From Pandoraea aquatica (GTDB lineage Bacteria; Pseudomonadota; Gammaproteobacteria; Burkholderiales; Burkholderiaceae), in assembly GCF_902459565.1 (NCBI RefSeq), contig NZ_CABPSN010000002.1:62001-126000 (forward strand): a stretch of 64,000 bases of DNA, read 5' to 3'. The translations under genes and the position numbers were made by a program. Under the pieces are notes generated by a model. That model made no database searches, was not told the origin of the DNA, and was given only the letters and a program-made list of their open reading frames with translations. Each line of letters starts with the position of its first letter. The stretch's first letter is position 1. Below are positions 56,496 through 64,000 of the stretch, piece after piece.

Positions 56496-57895
56496 TGTTT
56501 TTGGTCGCGAATGTCGTCTATGACTTTTGAGCTTTTCGAGCCAACGCCAAATGTAAATATTCCCTGGCTAACGTAAGAGGGAAGCGGTTTCTTGGTAATT
56601 GGATTCACTAGAGGGTTATTCCACTTGGTGGTTTTGACGCCGAAAATTGATTTCTTTCGATCTATTCCTTTGGTGAAGCCAATGTTATATGGCAATCGAA
56701 CCCAAAGACCAAAGACGTTGGAGCCAAGCGCACCAATATCATATGTAGTGTCTCCCCAACCTTCGGGCATATTAGTGACCAGCAGTTCGCGCACGGGGTT
56801 ATATCCATCCGCGCCCTTGCCAGTGGTAAGCTGATAAAGACCAGTCAGACCTTCCACCGCTTCGCTCCCTCCAAAGACCGCTGCCGATCCTCCTATCGCA
56901 CAGCCTACGAGGCTCGTGCAGGCAACGAAGCCACCTGCCACTGCCGCGCCGCCAGCGATTGCTTTTGCACCGTTCTTGGCGATGGGGACGCCTATCCCTT
57001 TGGTCGCGTCCAATAGGCTTTCGCCCAGTTTGTAGATGAAACGCCCCTCGGCTTGCTGCGATTTGATCCACGCCAACTCTGGCTCTAGGCCAATCAGTGC
57101 CGCCTGGCTTACATAACTTGCGTTATAAGCATCGCTGCCCTCAGGAAACTCCGCCCAGCATTGGACGTTGTAGCATGCAGCTTTGGTCAGCCGGTCAAGT
57201 GCCGCTTTATCGCCGTTCGCCTTGGCGGCAATTGCCCTCTTCTCATCCGGATGCAACTGCCGATTAAACCGATCCGTGTTGAACCCAGTGAACGCGCCTG
57301 AACTACCACCGGCCATGGCACCGACCGCCGTACCTAGGCCTGTTGCGACGATCTGACCGAGAGCTTCGTCCATGTCGGCGTTTCCGGTGGGGCGCTTCTT
57401 GCGGATGTCGTCGCTCACGCCGTCGAGTACTCGACCGAGTTTTGACGTCAGGCCTGCGCCTAACGCGCCACCTAAGGCGTTTCCGCCGCCTAGCCCTGCG
57501 ACAAGTGCTCCACCTGCCGCATGCATCGTTGCGCGATAGTCGCCGCCTTCAGACCATTGTTTCGCTTCTTCCAAGTACTGCGCTTTCAGCGCGGGATCAT
57601 TGGTTTCCTTGGCAAGTTTTTCCGCCTCGTCCTTCTTCTTGTTCGCGTACGTTCCGATATCGCGTGCGACAGCCTCCCCCGCTGCCGTCGCTGCCTGCAT
57701 CAAACGTGATTGATCGCTGAGAAGACTCTGCAAATCTGGCGTCCGCGTGACCGTCCCGTTAAGGTCTTCAGTATCTCTGTTGAGATTCGCCAGATCCTGC
57801 GTCTGGTTCGCGGTGTCGGTGATGACGATCGTTCCTTCGCTTACGCCGGTGCGAGTTGTCGCGCGTTCGCTGCCGCTTTCCATTTGCGGCAACAT
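56492..57895 (-). CDS. Orphan CdiA C-terminal toxin fragment, cassette A
   Basis: A 467-residue fragment that starts inside CdiA: LPQMESGSERATTRTGVSEGTI and the pretoxin region ANKKKDEAEKLAKETNDPALKAQYLEEAKQWSEGG, RATMHAAGGALVAGLGGGNALGGALGAGL, then the 397-bp repeat ending FNRQL. After FNRQL the sequence (HPDEKRAIAAKANGDK...) is unique and ends in GSKSSKVIDDIRDQKQ; this is the toxin tail. It has a hydrophobic stretch (AAVAGGFVACTSLVGCAIGG) that could be membrane-active. No full CdiA or own secretion signal: an orphan module, probably silent unless recombined. Confidence 0.85.
   Translation of the reverse strand: MLPQMESGSERATTRTGVSEGTIVITDTANQTQDLANLNRDTEDLNGTVTRTPDLQSLLSDQSRLMQAATAAGEAVARDIGTYANKKKDEAEKLAKETNDPALKAQYLEEAKQWSEGGDYRATMHAAGGALVAGLGGGNALGGALGAGLTSKLGRVLDGVSDDIRKKRPTGNADMDEALGQIVATGLGTAVGAMAGGSSGAFTGFNTDRFNRQLHPDEKRAIAAKANGDKAALDRLTKAACYNVQCWAEFPEGSDAYNASYVSQAALIGLEPELAWIKSQQAEGRFIYKLGESLLDATKGIGVPIAKNGAKAIAGGAAVAGGFVACTSLVGCAIGGSAAVFGGSEAVEGLTGLYQLTTGKGADGYNPVRELLVTNMPEGWGDTTYDIGALGSNVFGLWVRLPYNIGFTKGIDRKKSIFGVKTTKWNNPLVNPITKKPLPSYVSQGIFTFGVGSKSSKVIDDIRDQKQ
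57254..57650. repeat. 397-bp direct repeat, copy A
   Basis: Codes for the conserved pretoxin part before FNRQL in cassette A. It closely resembles 58890-59286; by eye the identity is high with mostly synonymous differences, while flanking sequences differ completely. It is a likely site for homologous recombination that would exchange toxin tails. Confidence 0.85.
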
Positions 57896-57907
57896 CGGAG
57901 TGGGCGT

Positions 57908-58162
57908 TTAGTTATCGTCATTTTTTTCTTCGTAACTCTTTCTAGCCTTCTTGTAGCCACTTCCAAAGGGGCGAATTTTCAAAAATCGCGCGCGACTACA
58001 TAACCCTCCAATAGCCATAATCGCGAACCCGAGTAATGCAAAAAAAACACTGAAATACGAAGGAGGGCCAAATTTGAACGCCAAATATGAAATCCCTATT
58101 CCTGCCACAATCAGAGCTGTGCACATCCAGTCAGTTAGATTTCCGTCTTCAATTATTTTCAT
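57908..58162 (-). CDS. Predicted CDI immunity protein, cassette B
   Basis: An 84-residue protein with two predicted helices (CTALIVAGIGISYLAFKF, FSVFFALLGFAIMAIGGL) and a charged tail. Starts 10 bp after the stop of toxin fragment B, as expected for a CDI immunity gene. The frame is intact even though the upstream cdiA is broken. Different sequence from the cassette A immunity protein, so each is probably specific for its own toxin. Confidence 0.75.
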   Translation of the reverse strand: MKIIEDGNLTDWMCTALIVAGIGISYLAFKFGPPSYFSVFFALLGFAIMAIGGLCSRARFLKIRPFGSGYKKARKSYEEKNDDN

Positions 58163-58172
58163 TTTTAATTAT

Positions 58173-59290
58173 TTAATCTTCTTTGATGTTGCTGATGTTC
58201 TTCCAGGAGGAATTCAAAATATCCCGAAGCGAATTGGAATAGTCGCTTCCATTAAATGAATTGGCGGTCTCGTTAATTACGGGGCTAATCATAGGAAACC
58301 TTGTCGATAATCGATCCACTATTATTGAGCTACCGCTGCTTACCCAATATTGACCAATATTTGGCCTCGCAAGCTGGGCCACAACGTCAGCCGTTGCTGC
58401 AGTGACGGTCGCAACGAAAGATGCAGCGGCAAGCCCGGGAGCGTAGGGTGACGGAATCGAAGCGCCAGCCGTTGTGATCGCGCCAAACCGACTTGCTGCT
58501 GTCGATATGCCTCCCGCAAAATCGGCCACCGTTTCTCTCGCGTCGACCTCAACCGGAGTCGGCACGTAAGTGAAGTTGATGGGGACTTGCCCCGGAATTG
58601 CGGATTCGTAGGTCGACATGATGTGCCCCTGCAGTTCCCTATCCACCTTCGGCATCGATTGGACGATCAATGGATTTCCTTGAGCGTTTTCCATGTGGGT
58701 ATCGATCCATCGTGCTCCAGGATCGGAAGGGGTGCGTCCGTTCAATTCCTCTGCGACGCCAGGTGGCACAAACGAGCCGTCAGAGTGTTCAATGCCCATA
58801 AGCCGCAACTGATCCTCAACTTGCTCCTTGCTGTATTTGCCGTTACTTCGGTTCGCAATGTGTTCAGCAAGCGTTCTATCCGGATCGCCCAACTGCCGAT
58901 TAAACCGATCCGTATTGAATCCGGTGAACGCCCCGGAACTGCCACCGGCCATGGCACCGACCGCAGTACCCAATCCCGTTGCGACGATCTGGCCGAGGGC
59001 TTCGTCCATGTCGGCGTTTCCGGTGGGGCGCTTCTTGCGGATGTCGTCGCTCACGCCGTCGAGTACGCGACCGAGTTTTGACGTCAGGCCAGCGCCCAAT
59101 GCACCACCTAGCGCGTTTCCGCCGCCTAGGCCTGCGACAAGCGCTCCGCCTGCCGCATGCATCGTTGCGCGAAAATCACCGCCTTCAGACCATTGTTTCG
59201 CTTCTTCCAAGTACTGTGCTTTCAGCGCGGGATCATCGGTCTTGTCAGCAAGCTTCTTCGCCTCGTCCGCTTTCTTATTCGCGTAACCGG
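58173..59290 (-). pseudogene. CdiA C-terminal remnant, cassette B (frame-shifted from cdiB remnant)
   Basis: A fragment of about 370 codons: AGYANKKADEAKKLADKTDDPALKAQ..., the shared repeat (58890-59286) ending FNRQL, then a distinct toxin tail (GDPDRTLAEHIANRSNGKYSKEQVEDQ ... WKNISNIKED). It lies in another frame from the upstream cdiB/cdiA fusion, with the break near 59288, so no complete protein is made. Toxin class unknown; hydrophobic segment in ITTAGASIPSPYAPGLAAASFVATVTAATADVV. Followed by an intact immunity gene. Confidence 0.85.
58890..59286. repeat. 397-bp direct repeat, copy B
   Basis: Pretoxin-coding repeat matching 57254-57650 in order and length. The copies diverge right after the FNRQL codons at their downstream (lower-coordinate) edge. 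Confidence 0.85.
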
Positions 59291-60604
59291 CGACTTGATC
59301 GCCAGCGTGAAGCCGGAGCGCTTCATCTCGTGCGTCTCGTCCTGATGCTGACGATTGACGGACGATTCGACTGTCACGTTCTTGCCAATACCCGTGACGT
59401 CACCGTTGGCGATGATGTCGCTTCGCTGGTGCGTGATTTCGACGTCTTCGATGAAGCTTTGGCCGAAGCGTCGCGACAGGCGGATTTGCGCGCCGGTGAT
59501 ATGGCGCTGACTGCGGGACAGCACGCGATGAAGTTTGATGTCGACCGTTTGCGCGTTTCCGCTCGCGACGAACGTCTGATTCACGCCCGCGATCTGTTGG
59601 TAGTAGGTGCTGGCGTACGCGGCAAGCGTCGCTGTTGTATAGCCCCACGGTATCGAATAGCTGCCGTTCCAACCCCGTGAGCCGAAGGTTTGATCGCGCA
59701 GCAGCAGGTCGTGCGTGACGCCGACATTGAACAGGTCGTTCAGACCGAGCGGATTGAACACACCAGCGGAGAGGCTGCCCTGAAGCTTTCCTGTCGCACG
59801 TGTGCCGGCATTGTCGACGGAGGTGATCAACGTCCACGCTCGGGTGCGGTTGACGTCGAGCACGACGTCGCTTTGTCCGGGCGTGTCGGATGCCGAGGGG
59901 ACGATTTGCATCGAGACGTCCTGATTCGGCACACGCTTCATTTGCTCCAGACCTTGCTCCAGATCTCGCAGGTCCAGCACGTCGCCGCTTCGTACAGGAA
60001 ATGCGTTCTTCCAGGTGCCGCGCAGTGTGGGATCGTCGAAGCGGATCTGGCCGATAACGCCGGGGATTAGCGTGATGCGCAACGCGCCGCTGGAGAGGTC
60101 TTGTTCCGGCAGAAGCACACGCGTGGTGATGTAGCCGCGACGCAATATCTCGCGTTGCAGCCCTTTGACGACCGTCTCCAGTCCTTGCTTTCCCACGCAC
60201 TTGCCTGCGTAGTGACTCGTCCATTCGTGCGCGAACGCGAATGTGTCCGACGCGGTCGCAGCAGCGCCGTCACCCTGCGCCGGTTCGGAGAGCCCCTGCG
60301 GTGTGTCTATGGCGAAGGTATCGATGTGGAAGCACGGCGTTTCGTTCGGCAGCGTCGGCCATCCTGATGCGTCTTCACGCATCGACCGTACGTGCGGGGC
60401 GTTGATGTTCGCCTCACGCTCGCGCGCATCTTGCTGTTGCTGACGCTGCTGGTCCTGCTCAGCGCGCAGGCGGGCCGCGGCGGCCCTGTCGGCGTGTGAA
60501 GGTGGCGCTAGTGCAGCTTGGGAGGGTTGAACTTGCTGAGCCTGTGTCCCCGAGACGTACAGCGAACACGCCAGTAAAAGCGTTCTTGTTTTCGTTGTTG
60601 CCAT
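59291..60604 (-). pseudogene. cdiB outer-membrane transporter remnant fused to cdiA sequence
   Basis: The first about 395 residues are a ShlB/FhaC/CdiB-type two-partner secretion transporter: signal peptide (TLLLACSLYVSGTQA), Gln-rich linker, POTRA domains (CFHIDTFAID, GYITTRVLLPEQDLSSGALRITLIPG, RDLEQGLEQMKRVPNQDVSMQIVPS), then the start of the beta-barrel (SVDNAGTRATGKLQGSLSAGVFNPLGLND). Near codon 398 (about 59410) the sequence changes in frame to CdiA-like DIIANGDVTGIGKNVTVESSVNRQH..., i.e. the second half of the barrel and most of cdiA are gone. It ends with a frame break near 59288. Non-functional as a secretion system. Confidence 0.88.
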
Positions 60605-60742
60605 TGCAGAAGTTGAATGAGCGACGACGCGCTACGCGCAGAAACAGCCGGAAAATCTACGGCGTTTGTGCTATTTCAACTTCTTGATATGGCTCAACGC
60701 TTCGGAGTCCAGACACATTGGACGCCGCAAAGTCTTGAGACG

Positions 60743-60768
60743 AAAAAAAGCCGCCCTCTAGGGGCGGC
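60743..60768 (-). terminator. Rho-independent terminator after the DUF3331 gene
   Basis: GCCGCCC (60750-60756) pairs with GGGCGGC (60762-60768). On the minus strand it is followed by a seven-T run (60749-60743). Confidence 0.88.
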
Positions 60769-60841
60769 AACACGCTGAAATCAAACAGGGGGAGGGGGGA
60801 ACTACTTTTCAGCGCGCGGGTATGACTGGGTGAGTGTGCGA

Positions 60842-61336
60842 TTACAGCGCCGGCTCGGGTTCGCGGTTCTCGGCCTCGCGCATGATGCGGATCGCCTCGG
60901 CGGAGATCATCGCATCGGCGTTGAGCGGCGGGATGTCGCCGAACAACGGGCGATACACAAAATCGCCCACGTCGATGGTCTCGTTCGTCAACGCACAGAC
61001 ACCCGGATGGTGTGCCTTGCGGATGCGCCAGATCTGCGCGCCGTAGTTGCCGCCCGTGGCGTCGTTCCACGATACGGTGATCGTCAGCTCGCTGGAAATC
61101 TCCAGCACGCGCACGATGGGCGCGCGTCGCGTGTACGGAATCACCGGTCGGCAGACGACCGGCTCGGCGTCGAGCATCGCGACAGTGTGTTGCCACACGC
61201 CTTGATCACGCGATGCACGTGACGAGCGCGACGCACGTGACGTCGGTGCAGACACCGACGAAGAAGAGGACGCTGCGGTCCCAGAGGTGCGGCTGCTGCC
61301 GCTTCGGTTCGGGCAATTGGTTCGATCGCTTCGCAT
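60842..61336 (-). CDS. DUF3331-family protein
   Basis: A 164-residue protein with the DUF3331 domain (about 75-145: RVLEISSELTITVSWNDATGGNYGAQIWRIRKAHHPGVCALTNETIDVGDFVYRP). N-terminal about 45 residues are Ser/Arg/Thr-rich and disordered. The domain is found mainly in Burkholderiaceae and has no assigned role; the CALT...GD...YRP pattern looks like a small beta-barrel or treble-clef-like fold. Start MRSDRT at 61336, 2 bp after the NADH dehydrogenase stop, so coupled to it. Confidence 0.82.
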   Translation of the reverse strand: MRSDRTNCPNRSGSSRTSGTAASSSSSVSAPTSRASRSSRASRDQGVWQHTVAMLDAEPVVCRPVIPYTRRAPIVRVLEISSELTITVSWNDATGGNYGAQIWRIRKAHHPGVCALTNETIDVGDFVYRPLFGDIPPLNADAMISAEAIRIMREAENREPEPAL

Positions 61337-61338
61337 GT

Positions 61339-62640
61339 TCAGGCCAGCCGGATGCGCGGCCCGCGAAGGCCGCCGAGTTTTTCCGCGCCCAGCAACACCG
61401 TCGCGCGGGCGAACCCGTGCAGCGCGTGCTGATGACGCCGGTACAACATGGCGTGGCTCCACTGCGCAAAGCGTCCGCGCACGATGCCACCTTTGAAAAA
61501 GCCGAATCGCCCGAGGGCGCCGAACGCGTTGTAGCCAGACAGCGACATCAGCGCGCCAGGATCGCGATAAGCGAACGGCGGAATTGCGCGGCCCTCAAGC
61601 CACGCGCCCAGATGACGGCCGAGATGCGCCGCCTGTTGCGTTGCCACCTGTGCCGTCGGCGGCAATGCACACTCGTCCTGCCCCACGCCCGACGGCATGA
61701 ACGACGCGCAATCGCCCAGCGCGAAAATGCGTTCGTCCTGCGCCGTCTGCAACGTGGCGCGCACTACGACCTGATTCGCTGCGTTGGTCGTCAGTCCGCC
61801 GATGCCGCGCAGGCAATCCGGCGCTTTCACGCCCGCCGCCCACACCAGCAAATCGCCGGGAATGAGCTGGCCGTCGTCGCGATAAAAGCCGTCACGGTCG
61901 GCGCACACGACGCGCGTATCCGTCAGCACACGAAAGCCGAGTTGTTCGAGTTGATCTTGTGTCGACGCTGAGACGTCGGGCGGAAACGCGCCGAGCACAC
62001 GCGGTCCGCGCTCGATCAACGTGAGCTTCAGCCGCTCGCAAATCTGCGGATCGCCGTAACCGGCCGCCATCGCGAACGTGCGGCTGAGTTCCGCCGCCAG
62101 CGCAACACCCGTGGTGCCACCACCGGCGATCACAATGCGCAATGCGTCGTCATTTACGGCACTGCGCAGCGCTTCGCAATGCAATGCCGCGTTGAATTCG
62201 GCGGCCTGCGGCTGGCTGTCGATGAAGTGACAAACGTCACGCACACCGGGTAGCGAGGCGTCGTCGGCTTGCGAGCCGAGGGCTAGCACCAGCGCGTCGT
62301 AAGGCACACGACGCTCGCCGAGCAAGCGCTTGCCGTCGTGCCCTTCCATTTCCTCCAGCACAATCTCCCGGCGCTCGCGGTCCAGGCCGCTCATGCGTCC
62401 CGCCTGATACGTGAAGCCGTTGCTGCACGCATGCGAGAGGTACGCCACCTGGCTGTGCGCGACGTCGCACGTGCCTGCCGCAACGGTGTGCAGCATGGGC
62501 TTCCAGAGATGGGTGGGATGACTGTCGACGAGTGTCACGCGCGCAGCACCGGCACGGCCGAGCGTTCTGCCCAGACGAGTTGCCAGCATCAAGCCGGCGA
62601 TACCGCCACCGACAATCACGATTCGGTTTGCGCGAGACAT
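61339..62640 (-). CDS. Type II NADH dehydrogenase-like FAD oxidoreductase
   Basis: A 433-residue flavoprotein. FAD site IVIVGGGIAGLMLATRLG, NAD site IVIAGGGTTGVALAAELS, ERGPRVLG, a third flavin contact FALGDCASF, and C-terminal Gly-rich region with amphipathic basic end. Matches NDH-2 enzymes that pass electrons from NADH to quinone at the inner membrane without proton pumping. The TetR gene is divergent and may regulate it. The DUF3331 gene follows. Confidence 0.9.
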   Translation of the reverse strand: MSRANRIVIVGGGIAGLMLATRLGRTLGRAGAARVTLVDSHPTHLWKPMLHTVAAGTCDVAHSQVAYLSHACSNGFTYQAGRMSGLDRERREIVLEEMEGHDGKRLLGERRVPYDALVLALGSQADDASLPGVRDVCHFIDSQPQAAEFNAALHCEALRSAVNDDALRIVIAGGGTTGVALAAELSRTFAMAAGYGDPQICERLKLTLIERGPRVLGAFPPDVSASTQDQLEQLGFRVLTDTRVVCADRDGFYRDDGQLIPGDLLVWAAGVKAPDCLRGIGGLTTNAANQVVVRATLQTAQDERIFALGDCASFMPSGVGQDECALPPTAQVATQQAAHLGRHLGAWLEGRAIPPFAYRDPGALMSLSGYNAFGALGRFGFFKGGIVRGRFAQWSHAMLYRRHQHALHGFARATVLLGAEKLGGLRGPRIRLA

Positions 62641-62799
62641 TTGGGGGGGGAAATGTCCAATTCAACAAGTGATGAATAAGCGCATAATAGCGAGCGTGTA
62701 CCCGGCATGTCAAATAGGAAGTGTCTGGGGAGGCAGGTACGTTCGGGTCGGGTAGACTTGGCGTATTGCCGTCGCGAAATCCGACCCACCCATCGCTCA

Positions 62800-63459
62800 A
62801 TGACTCCTGATAAAGCTCTCTCGCAAGCCGAACCGCCCCGCAAACGCACGCGTGGGCGTCCTACGTGCGACTGCACGCACGGTGCCGACGCGTTGCTTCT
62901 GAACGCCCGTCGCATCTTCGCGCAGCGAGGGTTCTATGCGAGCAGCGTGCGGCAGATCGCTGAAGCGTCCGGGGTCGATGCTGCGTTGATTTCGCACCAT
63001 TTCGGCTCGAAAGAGGCGCTTTGGGTCGCGGTCGTCGATCAGATTGCGGCACTCACGCATGCAATGGTCGAAGAGACGCATGCCCTGCGCGACACACCGG
63101 GCGACGCCTCCGAGCGCATCGAAAAGGCCGTACGCGTGTTTGTGGAAGCCGTCTTCGATAACCCGGACGTCGGCATGTTCTTTTCGACGGCGGCGACCGA
63201 AGAAGGCGAGCGGCTCGATATCATCACGCAGCGGCTCGTGCGCCCGTATCGCGACGCGATGGTGCCGCTCGTTGCCGATTGGCTCAAAGCGCAGAACCGC
63301 CCGGTGTCCGACGCCGACGTGATGTTCTTCATGCTGACGTCCGCCATCAGCAAGACCGTTTCCTACCGTCACATGATGGGCCCGTTCCTGCCGCCTGAAG
63401 GCATGGCCGATCTCAAACGCACAGTGCTCGACTGTGCGATGGCATTGATCCGGCAGTGA
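62800..63459 (+). CDS. TetR-family transcriptional regulator
   Basis: A 219-residue TetR regulator. HTH at about 30-75 (ADALLLNARRIFAQRGFYASSVRQIAEASGVDAALISHHFGSKEALWVAVV). The C-terminal ligand domain resembles the CecR/AefR-like group (FFSTAATEEGERLDIITQRLVRPYRDAMV). Start MTPDKA at 62800; a longer frame from 62707 seems unlikely. Divergent from the NADH dehydrogenase, its probable target. A hairpin terminator follows. Confidence 0.88.
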   Translation: MTPDKALSQAEPPRKRTRGRPTCDCTHGADALLLNARRIFAQRGFYASSVRQIAEASGVDAALISHHFGSKEALWVAVVDQIAALTHAMVEETHALRDTPGDASERIEKAVRVFVEAVFDNPDVGMFFSTAATEEGERLDIITQRLVRPYRDAMVPLVADWLKAQNRPVSDADVMFFMLTSAISKTVSYRHMMGPFLPPEGMADLKRTVLDCAMALIRQ

Positions 63460-63526
63460 TGCTTTGCTGAGCAGACGGACGTCCCAATGCGGGAAGTCCG
63501 CAAGCGTCGTATAAGATAGCGGCACC

Positions 63527-63553
63527 CGGGCCGACTCCCGGCCCGCCTTTTTC
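63527..63553 (+). terminator. Rho-independent terminator after the TetR gene
   Basis: CGGGCCG (63527-63533) pairs with CGGCCCG (63539-63545), followed by CCTTTTTCTTT. It lies only 17 bp before the RidA ATG, so it could also be a leader attenuator for ridA. Confidence 0.75.
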
Positions 63554-63569
63554 TTTACGGTGCCCCCCT

Positions 63570-63923
63570 ATGTCGAACGAAATCAAGCGTCTGCACACCA
63601 ACGCTCGCATGAGCCAGATCGTGATCGCCAACGGCGTCGTGTATCTGGCCGGTCAGGTTCCCGACACGGCGAACGTGTCCGTCACGCAGCAAACCACCGA
63701 AATTCTCACGCGCATCGATTCGCTGCTCGCCGAAGCCGGTGTGAACAAGTCGCGTCTGCTGACCGCCAACATCTGGCTGTCGGACGCCAAGCACTTCGCC
63801 GAATTCAACGCCGTGTGGGACGCCTGGGTGCCTGAAGGCCACGCCCCGACGCGTGCCTGCGTACAGTCGCCGCTCATGCGCGCGGGTCTGGAAGTCGAAA
63901 TCGCCGTGACTGCACTGGCGTAA
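63570..63923 (+). CDS. RidA-family protein
   Basis: A 117-residue member of the RidA/YjgF/UK114 family, trimeric enzymes that hydrolyse reactive enamines/imines formed by PLP enzymes. Seen: VYLAGQVPDTA, TTEILTRIDSLLAEAGVNKSRLLTANIWLSDAKHFAEFNAVWDAWVPEGHAPTRACVQ with the substrate-binding Arg in PTRACVQ, and ending VEIAVTALA. Start ATG 63570. It is the last gene in the window; bases 63924-64000 hold no further feature. Confidence 0.92.
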   Translation: MSNEIKRLHTNARMSQIVIANGVVYLAGQVPDTANVSVTQQTTEILTRIDSLLAEAGVNKSRLLTANIWLSDAKHFAEFNAVWDAWVPEGHAPTRACVQSPLMRAGLEVEIAVTALA

Positions 63924-64000
63924 TCCCGCCGTTCGTCACCTGTCCGTGCGCGCGCAGCGCACGGGCGTCGGGCTCAATCGCGCGTGGTGTGATGCGCCTG

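Overview
The window is about 64 kb of high-GC DNA from the chromosomal replication-origin region of a betaproteobacterium. The gene order mnmE-yidC-yidD-rnpA-rpmH // dnaA-dnaN-gyrB, the long GyrB, the DUF3331 and DUF2076 proteins and the many divergent regulator/target pairs all point to Burkholderiaceae. My best guess for the genus is Pandoraea, but this is inference from gene content and not from a database match.

Layout. 1-10.3 kb: a partial ClC chloride channel, a MarR/OhrR-like regulator preceded by three palindromic repeat units, a DedA-rhodanese fusion, an EmrB-type drug exporter, a membrane MHYT sensor, a 2'-5' RNA ligase-family protein and a set of small secreted proteins. 10.3-21.1 kb: the origin core. 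mnmE, yidC, yidD, rnpA and rpmH run left; dnaA, dnaN and gyrB run right; the 818-bp gap between them carries four DnaA-box-like sites. 21.1-24.5 kb: nitrogen genes (formamidase, FmdB zinc ribbon, glutamate dehydrogenase). 24.5-31.2 kb: a methyltransferase behind a possible leader-peptide region, an AraC regulator overlapping a PrpR-like sigma-54 activator, and that activator's divergent target operon (PEP-mutase/isocitrate-lyase-family lyase plus MHS permease) behind a sigma-54 promoter; then a tRNA-Leu(GAG). 31.3-39.1 kb: a chemoreceptor, an iron-permease-family protein, and an rcnR/rcnA nickel-cobalt module with an overlapping orphan ABC ATPase, flanked by two unrecognised genes with similar leaders. 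39.2-45.0 kb: an exported cysteine hydrolase, a LysR regulator, two enzymes, and an ohr/ohrR peroxide module whose ohr transcript probably continues into an exported epoxide hydrolase. 45.0-53.0 kb: a sulfur amino-acid operon (LysR, amino-acid ABC importer, thiol-dioxygenase-like cupin, four-domain rhodanese, cystathionine beta-lyase-type PLP enzyme). 53.2-54.4 kb: a class C beta-lactamase without an ampR neighbour. 54.6-60.6 kb: an AT-richer island that is a decayed contact-dependent inhibition (CDI) locus: a cdiB remnant fused in frame to cdiA sequence, then two toxin/immunity cassettes sharing a 397-bp repeat, then three small exported proteins. 60.8-63.9 kb: DUF3331, type II NADH dehydrogenase, TetR regulator, RidA.

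The most unusual parts are the CDI relic with its two toxin tails diverging right after a shared Phe-Asn-Arg-Gln-Leu sequence, the cysteine-less OhrR paralogue with its three-unit repeat array, the rcnR-overlapping ABC ATPase with altered nucleotide-binding motifs, the two effector-like unknown genes around the rcn module, and the four-domain rhodanese in which only one domain keeps the catalytic cysteine. All calls come from reading the sequence; no database search was run.
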